Positions 33,560 to 42,852 of a stretch of DNA of 64,000 nucleotides are shown piece after piece. Every line of letters begins with the position of its first letter. Positions within the stretch are counted from its first letter, which is position 1. Below the pieces are notes generated by a model that did no database searches, had not been told where the DNA came from, and was given only the letters and a program-made list of their open reading frames with translations. The DNA comes from Calonectria ilicicola (Eukaryota > Ascomycota > Sordariomycetes > Hypocreales > Nectriaceae). The stretch covers positions 4,774,001 to 4,838,000 of the forward strand of contig CP085827.1 of NCBI GenBank assembly GCA_020809705.1, given 5' to 3'. A program made the position numbers and the translations under genes.

Positions 33560-35296
33560 GGTTGAATTGTTCGGTGGTTGAAAGGATACGGATTCAAGGT
33601 TTGCGGGATGTACGACTGGCGCAGTCGTAGGCGACGTGTCCCTCCAACGAGCACCATAGGCGGTCGCTACCCTGTTAGCTGTTGCTGGCGTCATGGGAGC
33701 ACCCACGGCCAGGGGAGGGCTTGAGGCTATTGGTCAATGCTAAAGGCAAGGCTAAGCTGGGGGTTTATCTTATCGGTGTTAGTCATCCCTAGAAGAGCGG
33801 CCCTCGCCGAAAATAGGTTGGTTGAAGTAGGGCGGTTAGATAGTTGTTGGTTAGGTGACGAAACCACCCAGCCATGATAGCTACAGCCGGGCAACTTGCG
33901 TGGGATGCCACTCAAGCCCCAGCCGCCAAGTCACGTTGACCATTCTCATCGAAGCGACAGCACACACCCCGTGGCACACAACTTTGGAGGCAAAATGCAG
34001 GGCGCGAGCAATCCATAGGGCGACAACATGCCCCCTTTTTTGCTTTTGGCGTGGTCCGTTAGCCATTGCAACCCGCGCTTGGTTGTCTTGTGTGTTGTTC
34101 GATAGGCGTCAAGTTCTAATTATATGCCCATTCGCATTTCAGAAAGGCACTCTCCGGACGTATCCGGCGTCTCAATCCTAGCAAGGCATCATAGTAGCGT
34201 CACTGAGTTATATCTGAATCAAAAGTGATTGACGGGAGCTGGCAAGAACCGCCGATCGTCACCGTGCGACATCCTGGGTCGGTGATGCAAGCCTCTGCTC
34301 GCCCTGGATTGCAAAGTGCAAACTGCTCCGAGAAGGGGTGTGTGTGGACGGGTGCACCACCACGTCCTCGGGACCCCATGACGATTGAGAATGGATGAGT
34401 GCGGGTGCGGATGGGTGGGAGAGGAGCAACCCAACCAGCATCGTTTCCAGGAGCTAACAGGTTCCTGCAGGACGGCATGCAGGGCCCGCCCAGCAAGAGG
34501 TCGGCCGGATCGCCATGGGACACCAAAGCATGTGCTCGTGCAGCTTTAACCAAGACTCCACAACCCGTAATAGATGGAGACGAGACTTGTCGGACCCTTT
34601 GTTTCATGAGAAATTTCCACCCTCAGCAATAAAATTCAAGGCCATGGCAACAGCCCCTTTTCTGTGCCGGAAAGCAAGTCTGTATTCGAGGTAGGTTTTT
34701 GGGCTCTCACCCATTTGTTGCTTAGCAAATTGCTTGGGCACCGACGGGATGAGTCAAGGGCGACGACGGGGGCAATGCCAGTCCGGACCTCTGGATGGAT
34801 GGAATTGGGGGGGTGTGCAGCCACGGCGAAAAAGTAAAAAGGGGCAATTGACATGTTACAAGCCAGGATGGTAGAAAATCGTGATTTTCCGGAGGTTCTG
34901 GTCTTCACAAGCCGATTCACGTTGCAAACGTCCCAGGCCGGCGGTACCGATCCACCATGGCTGAGATGTTGCAGAACTGGCGCGCTGATGCCTTGTCGTG
35001 GTGCCTGGGTGCCTGCAACTTTCTGCAGTCACAGACCGTCGTGCCCCGGATCACTTGCACACGTGCTGCAAGTGACAGACTGACGAGGTTGGGGAGGATC
35101 CTTTCTGGTCCCCTTTGGGAAATTTGGCTCGATTTCTCTCTGGATCACCAGGCAACAATCGGGTCTTTTTTTCACGCTGTGTGATGACTGCTGCGACGAG
35201 ACGTGGGTGGTCTCCAACAGCAATCATGAGGCACTCTGGCTGGCCAAGGCCGTGGACTGGGGGCACATCCCACCCACGCGCGCCCGGGATCAAGAC

Positions 35297-35330
35297 TCAC
35301 ACACGCACACACGCACACGCGCATTCACGC
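35297..35330. repeat. AC/GC dinucleotide microsatellite
   Basis: Imperfect (AC)n with CGC interruptions in a gene-free region. Confidence 0.75.
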
Positions 35331-36080
35331 ACATCTGGCTAGGGCCCGGCAACAAGGGTGGCTTTGTTTCTTGATTCTCCCCTGCCCTGGATGCACAGGG
35401 CGAGCCCTTTGCTGTAAGACAGGTCGCCTATCTGTACGCCTCGCTACGCCTTGCAAGCATTTTGCCACCCACAAACGGTTTGACGACCTGTCGTTCTCCC
35501 ACATATATACACTTTGCGCCTGCAAAGAAGGTATCTTGAATGCCAGGCGAGACACAACAGCTTTGATCCCTGTTTCACTAGCTTTTTGACAGGTTCCTAC
35601 ACCCCCCCTTTGGTGCCCAATGGACTGGACCACCCCGTCCGTACTCCTTCCCGTGGCCCCGTTTCCATAGTGGCGGGGTCTTGTACGGCCCCACGGCCCA
35701 TGCTTGCAACTAGGCCTTTCCCGCTGCGGACAATGCTTCGCTCATGCTTCGACCCCAACCTGAAAGCTGGGCGAGCCAAGATGATTGCCTTGTTTGCCTG
35801 GTCACCCTTGTCCCAGGCAGAGCTTGGGTGTGAGTGACTGAGATGGAGAGAAGTGTTGGTACGTACTGAAAAAGGGAGTCGTTTCATGGCTGTGCGCAAT
35901 ATCATAAATATCCCACCCTCTCCATCCTCAGTCACTCATTCTTCAGACGACTTCAATCATACAATCAAGCAACTGCTATCAATTGTTGGCTTTTGACTAC
36001 CAGTTTCTGCACGCTGCAACTCAAGTTTTGATATCATCAACTCTACCCACACCCACAATCAACATCTTATCTCAGCAACC

Positions 36081-36413
36081 ATGAACCGCTACACTGTTCA
36101 GATTCACCAGAGCACCAAGGAGCCCAGCATCAGCAGTGACTTCAGTCACTCTACTGGTACTTACGCTTCCTCCTCTGGCTCTTCTACCCCTCGCTCTTTC
36201 TCGCCTGGCGATTATCGTGAGCACGATGCCAGTGAGTTTCGCATCCGCCAACCCTCTCCCATATCAGCCCCACTAACACACTCAGATGGCCATGTCTCAC
36301 GGGTGATTCGTTCTGGCCACAACATTGTTGTCAACCACAACAAGGTTGGCTACGATGAGGACGCTCCTCGCGTCTCAACCTACACAGCTTCCAGCTCCAC
36401 GCGCCGTTCCTAG
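36081..36413 (+). CDS. Small Ser-rich protein, 92 residues, of unknown function
   Basis: Exons 36081-36231 and 36286-36413. The 54-nt intron has donor GTGAGT, branch CACTAAC and acceptor CTCAG; because it is a multiple of three with no stop, retaining it would give a 110-residue form. The start has the leader typical of well-expressed fungal genes (CAATC-rich, ATG after AACC). The spliced protein begins MNRYTVQIHQSTKEPSIS, has a Ser/Thr/Gly-rich middle (THSTG, SSSGSSTPRSFSPGD), a more conserved-looking centre (HVSRVIRSGHNIVVNHNKVG) and a Ser/Thr/Arg tail. No signal peptide or membrane segment. I do not recognise a family; it looks like an intrinsically disordered small protein, perhaps stress- or development-related, but that is a guess. 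Confidence 0.75.
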   Translation: MNRYTVQIHQSTKEPSISSDFSHSTGTYASSSGSSTPRSFSPGDYREHDASEFRIRQPSPISAPLTHSDGHVSRVIRSGHNIVVNHNKVGYDEDAPRVSTYTASSSTRRS

Positions 36414-37232
36414 TTGCCATCCCAAATCCAACACCAGACAATTTTTCTCCTTTGTTCTTTTTTTGTTTTTTTGTAACAGGACTTGGGACACGGCACATGG
36501 CGTTTTCGCGGAGACTGCGATTGGAGCAAGCCACACACACGCGATGGGCGCATGCATGTAACACTAAGGGACGGACAATGGGAGGAATCGGAATGTCGGG
36601 TTTCCAAAGGGGCGGATTGAAATTTTTTCTTGGGCTAGGGACTGGGTCTTTTTTTTTTCTTCACATTGACAGGATTTCTCACTTGGGGCATTTCAAATTA
36701 CACTTTGTCGGGGGGAAGGGGTTTAGACGGGCCACGCGGTCCACACGGATACAGTACGTACAGAGGTACAGAGCCAGGATATCTGCAGAATCTGGGACAC
36801 CCGGCCTCGCCAATCTTCAGCGAGCCAGCATGGGATTTGGGAAGGGTGCGGGACTTCACCCAATAAACGCTAGACACAGTTGAAATTCACAATTCTCAAC
36901 ATAGAAAAATTTTTCTACTTAGCCGCTTCCTTTCTTTTTCGTCACCTCGCGCGCGCCATCTTTTCTGCTTTGGCTCTGCCATAGCCCCAGCGGTGCCTGA
37001 TTGGTGCCGTGGCCCATGGTGTGTAAGATTAATTGCTGGCCCGGCTCCCTCCCGACCAGCGCATGTCAAAGCAACATTCAAAAAGGGTGTGCAGGGAACA
37101 GGCGATGCTATTTCCAGGCGTGCTAACTAAATTAAGAAGCCCGTTTGAGGAAGCTTAAGAGGAGTTTGATATACTTCGTATTTGACTTGTTTCATTTTTG
37201 ACGCACACCTTGCAGGCACCCGCCGTTGCATT
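36414..37232. other. Intergenic, convergent 3' region
   Basis: About 0.8 kb between the small Ser-rich gene and the F-box gene. T runs near 36450-36475 and 36650 fit 3' UTR sequence of the left gene. No coding feature is seen. Confidence 0.5.
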
Positions 37233-37370
37233 CTAGATCTTTCCCTCCTGGCGGTATTTCTCAGCCCTATCAAGGATCGCGTTGCAGTCTGTCCAAATCC
37301 TCTCCCTATTTCGTAGACCTTTGAGCTTGCCCTCCTTCATCTGCGCTGTGATTTCTTTGTGCAGCATGAA
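37233..37370 (-). other. In-frame 45-codon continuation beyond the F-box stop
   Basis: After the TAG at 37373-37371 the same frame continues for 45 codons to the next TAG at 37235-37233. It reads as a charged helical protein end: FMLHKEITAQMKEGKLKGLR, then NRERIWTDCNAILDRAEKYR and QEGKI. This composition is far from random and joins smoothly to LLDTGKTN before the stop. A single C-to-T change (CAG to TAG) would explain it. Readthrough is possible but the TAG TTC context is not a known leaky one. Splicing it out is unlikely: the only branch-like CTAAC is directly followed by the TAG. Confidence 0.5.
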
Positions 37371-38738
37371 CTAGTTAGTTTTGCCGGTATCTAGGAGCGT
37401 AACGGTGATGGAGGACTTCTTGTGCGACCAGGTATCCCGTAGTTGAGTGATGTCGTGGTCGATGCGCTCACGGTCCTTGGTGTCCTTTGCCTCCCCGAGT
37501 TGCGCCTCGAGGGCTTGGAGCTGTTTGTGGCGAGACTCGTCCACCTCACCGAGCTCCTTGGCGGTGGTCGTGGCCCAGAATGAGTAATCCAGCGACGACC
37601 AAGCTTCCCACAGCCAGGGCCGCTGACGAATCATCAGGGCGCGGGCGACAGTCTGGGGCAGGCTCCAAAACGAGCGCGACGCGACTCGGAGGGCGGCAAC
37701 GTCGGCCATGTCGAGTTCCACTACAATCATTGTTCGAATCTCCTGGGGTAGCTGTGCAAAGACGTCACTCGGCCCAGCCGACTGGCGTCCCGCATTATTG
37801 TTTGCTGTTGACCTGACTGCGCTGTCCCCCCGTTGGGCCGTGGAGAGCGGCTGTTCCAGACCGGGGACAAAGCAGCCATTTGCAGCCAGCCACTCGTATC
37901 CGACGCAATGCACCCACCACTCGGAAGACTTCCTGTACTCAGGGTCGTGCGGGAGCCCATCAAAATCGTCCGCCTTCCACCAGCCCTCGAGCGCTTCGTA
38001 GTCAATCTTCTCCGACCGGTGCAGAGATGCTCGCCTGAACACTTCGAGAGATGTTGGGTGAAAAGGGAGTGCCACGTCGTCATCAAAGATGTAATTCTCC
38101 GCATATGGTTCAGAACAGCCGTGACGATCAGGAAACGTAGATGGGCTGCCGTCGGGCCTGCCCGGCATTTCGTCACTGAGGCCACTCAAGAAGAACCTGC
38201 CTTCCCTTTCAAATTCCTCGTCATCATCAGCCGATTCCCAGTCGTCGCCTTTCTGAACCAGGCACTGTGAGGTATTGCAGCCCCTCATTTCCTCAACAGA
38301 TATGTTGTGGCAATTGTATCCACCGCACAGCCAGTTCCCATAATCGCATTTAGGCCCGGCAATATGCTCAAGACCATGAGTGCAGCCTATTCCTTTAAAC
38401 CGCCTATCGATGCCGTCCTCTGGCACGGGATCCGGACATTCCGGGTAGAACACTTCGGTCGACCCGGCTGGCGTGAATGCTCCGGGTGGATCCCCGCCGT
38501 CTGCGGGGTCCGCGTAGCCCTTCTCGATATATGATGATGGGTACTTTAGTTCTCGAAGCGCTACCATGCACCCCGGCGGACAGTTCTTTTCAGTGAAGTG
38601 CCTGGCCATTAGATAGGCCTTTCCTGAAGAAAACCCGGTCTCGTCCCAGGCCATTTCCTGAGGTTCATTCACCGTGCGAAGGCGGCCAATGTTGAAGCTG
38701 ACGCGACATATTTGACAAAGAATCTCGGAATAACCCAT
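37371..38738 (-). CDS. Long F-box protein, 455 residues up to an early TAG
   Basis: Single exon, ATG at 38738. The N-terminus has a Cys pair (LCQICRVSFNIGRLR) and more Cys at FTEKNCPPGC, GCTHG, CDYGNWLCGGYNCHN, so a zinc-binding region is likely in the first 180 residues. A divergent F-box sits near 315-365 (DVFAQLPQEIRTMIVVELDM, then AALRVASRSFWSLPQTVARA). The C-terminal part is helical with coiled-coil character (KQLQALEAQLGEAKDTKDRE). Fungi have large families of such proteins, acting as Skp1-bound adaptors of SCF ligases; the substrate is unknown. The frame goes on after the TAG for 45 sensible codons, so the present protein may be a truncated allele. Confidence 0.8.
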   Translation of the reverse strand: MGYSEILCQICRVSFNIGRLRTVNEPQEMAWDETGFSSGKAYLMARHFTEKNCPPGCMVALRELKYPSSYIEKGYADPADGGDPPGAFTPAGSTEVFYPECPDPVPEDGIDRRFKGIGCTHGLEHIAGPKCDYGNWLCGGYNCHNISVEEMRGCNTSQCLVQKGDDWESADDDEEFEREGRFFLSGLSDEMPGRPDGSPSTFPDRHGCSEPYAENYIFDDDVALPFHPTSLEVFRRASLHRSEKIDYEALEGWWKADDFDGLPHDPEYRKSSEWWVHCVGYEWLAANGCFVPGLEQPLSTAQRGDSAVRSTANNNAGRQSAGPSDVFAQLPQEIRTMIVVELDMADVAALRVASRSFWSLPQTVARALMIRQRPWLWEAWSSLDYSFWATTTAKELGEVDESRHKQLQALEAQLGEAKDTKDRERIDHDITQLRDTWSHKKSSITVTLLDTGKTN

Positions 38739-40117
38739 GATGCAATGCACAAAATATCAAATCGTGAGGTGGCTATTTAAATGAATAGGATGAAGGGGCC
38801 TGGGTCTTGTATTTTTATGGTAGCTATGGGATCTGGCAATCAGATGCTGTGTGAAGCCATTGCATATATATGACTTAATGGCCTCTCTGATATCAGCGCG
38901 ATCTTTCGCTTACGCGAACACCGCCTCAATGATTTGCCAAATTCGTAAATGGTCTGGATATGTTTCGAGACTAATGTCAACAGTTTCTCTATATATGTGC
39001 ATTTAGTGCAAATATGGGGCTCGGAATTGATTGCCGCTCCTGCTAACCCAGAGCCCTGGTCGACAGGCTAGTTCGGTGGTCATAGTCACGAGTCAAGAGA
39101 ACGGTAAGGCTGCATGAACTGGCCCGTTTTGCTAGGCTAATAAATCGCGCGATTAGAAGGAGTCACCATTAACTTTGGGTCTGCATTGAAAGGCTAGGCT
39201 CCAAAGTTGCATTTGATAATCATATTTGTGGTGTAGATGAATGTATGGCTTCGTGCACAGTGAAGCTCCACAAGATTTTCAACAAAATCACGAAGAAAAA
39301 GAGTGTGAGCACATCTCTGCTAACAACCAAACAAAGGTCATCTGGATTAACCCTATTCTTGTGTTTGTTTATTTGTGCTGTTTATTTGGTTCCTTCATTT
39401 TGTTTATCATTTTTTATGTGTTTAGTTATTTATTTCTTGCTCACCTACTTTTTCAATGCCAGCTCCCGAATATGGCATTTGTCGCTCGCTTATGAACCAA
39501 GCGAGATAGAAATGTCTCCAGTATCGATTTCTACACCGACAGATACTTTTTTTTACTTATAAAACATCCCATTATCAAGGTGGTATGCGAGTCCACCCAG
39601 CCAATGACACAGCAGAGGGTACTTAGGCAAATAGACTGGTCTCGAGAGGGCTCGTGGTGCTGTGAGCCATATGTACCTGCAGCCCTATGCAGGGGCATTA
39701 GGTTCATGTTGCATCCCTAGTACATAACCCATTTGTACTAAGACAGACAGACTGTCGCCTGCAAACAACAAAATGCCTCTCGGCTCGCTCGGTGATAATA
39801 CTTGCTCAATTGCCATGCGGCTGTTGCTAGTCTCAGCCAATGCGTCACTATAGCTATGGACATTGCGATTTGTTTGTGCTGATCTGACTGCGATCGTGTA
39901 CATAATCCATGAAAATCCCATAAAATCCTAAGCGCCCTATCCGTTGTGTTCAAAGCTCCATTTCCCACTCATGTAGGAGGAGGCAGCTGTCCAATCCAAA
40001 ATACAGAATTCCCCTAGTCCTGCTCGGGCTTGTTCGGGTGGGAGATCGCCCTTGACGAATTACATCATCGTGCGCACGATCCCCTCACCGAGCATCATCG
40101 GAACCAATTGCCTTGAT
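38739..40117. other. AT-rich intergenic region
   Basis: About 1.4 kb. From about 38870 to 39600 it is noticeably A/T-rich with T-rich, hydrophobic-coding ORFs (39241-39562) that have no recognisable features. No tRNA could be confirmed. Confidence 0.45.
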
Positions 40118-40555
40118 TTACTCGCCGGTGCGGGGGTCGCCGTGGAGGATGTTTTCCTTGATGAGCTCCTCGGGTGCAGGGCGGTGTGAAATCTTGTCGT
40201 TGAGCTTGTCCTCGAGCATGTGCTTCTGGAGCTATAGGGGAAGGGGGCGGCGGTCAGCGGGGTAGCTTGAAACAGCATGCGGGGGCATACTCACTTCCTT
40301 CTGGTGCGCCAGGAGTCCTGGGGCAGCTGTGGAGGCAGGTAGAATGTTCTCTGTTTTGGGGGGGCCGGGTGGTCAGCCAGTGTGTCAGACAAGGCGTCCT
40401 GGGCAGAGGGTGGGCGTACTCTCGACGAGCTCAGCACGGTCTGGTCGGTGCTGGAGATGGTTCTCTAGGGAATTCTTGCGGGCGTGGTTGGGAACGCTGG
40501 GAGAGATGGGGGTTTCATCCACCTGGATGGTCTCGTTCTCAGTGTTGTCGGCCAT
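40118..40555 (-). CDS. RPEL-repeat protein, 101 residues
   Basis: Exons 40555-40420, 40350-40295 and 40231-40118 (306 nt, phases agree; introns of 69 and 63 nt). Two RPEL motifs are clear: LENHLQHRPDRAELVEKNIL at about 32-51, and LEDKLNDKISHRPAPEELIK at about 70-89 followed by ENIL. RPEL repeats bind monomeric (G-) actin in animal proteins such as MRTF and Phactr. The N-terminus is acidic (DNTENETIQVDETP), and the ending HGDPRTGE is polar. Small two-repeat RPEL proteins are known in ascomycetes, without a firm role. It is divergent from the myosin I gene 2.3 kb away. Actin binding here is inferred from the repeat. Confidence 0.88.
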
Positions 40556-42852
40556 GGTGTTGGATTGAAGGATGATAGGTAGTGGTGTGCAAGGTGGTGG
40601 TGTGTAAGTGCAATGTCTTGGAGTAATGTGCTGCTTGGTGAAGAGAAGAGAAAAACAATGGGCAATGGCGACAATGGGTGGCGGGCAGTGTTACATATAT
40701 GTCTCTCGGTCAAGCTAAGGCCCACGTAATGGGCCGTTGATGCGGCAGCAGGCGACCAGCCTAAATGTTATGTTTTGTTGTCTCGTCACCTGAGCTCCAA
40801 AAGCATGCCATTCGGTGAGCAGCAGAGCATGCCACCACAACATGCCGCTACCCCGCAACGGGATGCCCAAAGGCTTCATGGTCCAATGACGGAGCCGCCA
40901 CACGAGCAGGGATAACACCACCTGTGACGGCACCAGACACCACTGTTTGATGGCCTGAGGCATGCGGGGCCCTCATGGATGAGGGGTGAAGGGGATTGAC
41001 AAAAATTGCCTATTCCGTAGCTCTTCAGTGGTGGCATGGAAGCTTGTTTGGCGGAGACGGGAATGCAGGCCAAGGCACTTTTCATCATTGGGATATGGCG
41101 GTGGGTGATAGGGATCCTTCGGCAGTGGGCCCAGCAGTATGGGACCTGGTTCCTGGTGGCACATGGAGGGCAAAGTGGTTTCTGGACACAATGGAATGCT
41201 GCTTTGGGTCTCTTGATCAATTAGCATCCGTTGCCTTTGTGTGCTCAGATGCACGTGGACAGCGAGTTGCCCATGTGAATACAACAAAAAAGTCACACAT
41301 CGAACCGAGATCCTTCCATGAAACAATGCGTCGCCCCGACGCCATTTTTCTCAAATCTGGGTCGCCCACTTCATTGCTGGTGAACTTAGAGGATTTCTTA
41401 TGGAATGGCTGGCAAAGCTGTCCAATCAATCGCTTTTTCGCTCAGGGAGGAAAAAATTCTCACGCGGTTTCCGTTTTAGGGTGAAGAGATGGCTGTATTA
41501 GAGCCTAGTCTGGACAATGCGAAAAGTCAAGCCCGCCCCTGTAACAAACGGGTACGTGATCAAATATGCAAGTTGTTCCGTATTAATGCAAATTTAATGC
41601 GACGTCTGCCGATGGATGGATAAAGGAAAAAAAAAAAAACTGTTGAGTGATTAGCTTGGTCGCGTCAATCAAAAAGAAGAAGGAATCTCGGAGCTGTGTC
41701 TAGCTTTAACAGCCGAATCCCTCAACTGACTCAGGGATGATGATCCAGTCCAATCCTTGAAGGAACATTGCAACACTTTACTTTTTCCCACTACCCTGCC
41801 TTACTTGCAAATAAATAAACCCAAAAATTCTTTTATTTTTATTCAATATTTTACTTGCTTTTATCTTGTTATCAATTTGAGCTTTTGGGGCTGTTGTGTT
41901 ATATGGTATCTTAGAGGCGAAGAAATCCCAGACACGCACAATCTCAAGGGGTGTATTGTACATGGGACACCATGTAAATTTCTCACTCCATATAGTTATA
42001 AGAAACCCTCCAGAAAACCAAGTAAAATAAATAAATAAAAATAATGATTAATAAAGGGCAGATCAATATTGGATTGCTCAACCTTGTACTTGGTCTGGTT
42101 TGTTTTACCCATGGGTTTATTGGATTGACTTTTCCCACAACAACATGAGCACTGGGCGCGCTCAGACAGAACAAAGCCTGGTTCAGCAATGAAGCTGTAA
42201 AAGGTCCAATCACAAAAACTTGGTTTCAAGTAACTTGCTAGCTGGAATCTCGGACAGAGTTCTTGTGTAAGAAAAACAGAGGTGGAGCATTTATTATTAG
42301 GTACGGTCTGGAGCAGCTGGCCAAGCGGCACGCACAATGACGACACACCCTGAGCGCGAGGCGACACTGGCCATGTTGCGCCCAGTCGAGGCACAGGGAC
42401 GGAATGAGGCTGGAAACGAAGCTACGATGCCCAAACCAAAGCAGATCTCTAAAACAAGGCATCGGGCCGCTGCAACGGTGCCTTTCAGGCCTATGCGTAG
42501 ATGCACCTGGCATTACAACACATCAAACAGCATCTGTCCATGCCCATCCCCCGCCACTTGGATACGTAGGCAGGGGGCTGTGCATGGCGGAAAATTGTCG
42601 GCGTTTCGTCACCTACCGTCAGGCACCACATCATGCACCGGATCGAACACCAATCTCGACTCCAGCCACACCCAAAGCTGCCAGACATCTTTGGGCTACG
42701 TAAAACATCGCATCTTGCACTTCTCTTTCTCAAAGCGCCCCTGGCCTCACTCTGACGGGTTCCGAATCCCCATGCCCGCCTAATCCCACCATCCGCAGCG
42801 ATCCACCTACCTCCCCTTCCGCTCCTCTCCTCGCTCCCCAATCTCGCCCACC
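40556..42852. other. Intergenic between divergent RPEL and myosin I genes
   Basis: About 2.3 kb. The myosin leader (from about 42690) is C/T-rich as expected. The block 41560-42300 is AT-rich. A 162-codon ORF at 40996-41484 begins with TTG and has no recognisable features. No gene is supported. Confidence 0.5.

Larger units (their letters stand above)
33478..36080. other. Intergenic, promoters of FKBP and the 92-residue protein
   Basis: About 2.6 kb. The left part is the FKBP promoter. From about 35880 the + strand leader of the next gene begins: TATA-like CATAAATATCC near 35904, then a long C/A/T-rich leader with CAATC repeats up to the ATG at 36081. An AC microsatellite is near 35297-35330. 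ORFs in between have no recognisable features. Confidence 0.5.

Noticed and set aside
37371..37430. Intron explaining the TAG in the long F-box gene
   Set aside because: The CTAAC branch-like sequence directly abuts the TAG, and the possible donor gives a 58-nt frame-shifting intron that deletes a coding-like stretch.
39040..39120. tRNA-like A-box sequence
   Set aside because: A TAGTTCGGTGG-like run was noticed, but no matching T-arm or acceptor stem could be paired.
40996..41484. 162-codon + strand ORF between RPEL and myosin genes
   Set aside because: Starts with TTG, has no recognisable motif and no splice partners; probably chance.
42745..42785. tRNA-like B-box sequence GGGTTCCGAATCCCC
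   Set aside because: It has an extra base in the T-loop and no upstream D- or anticodon arm; it lies in the myosin leader.
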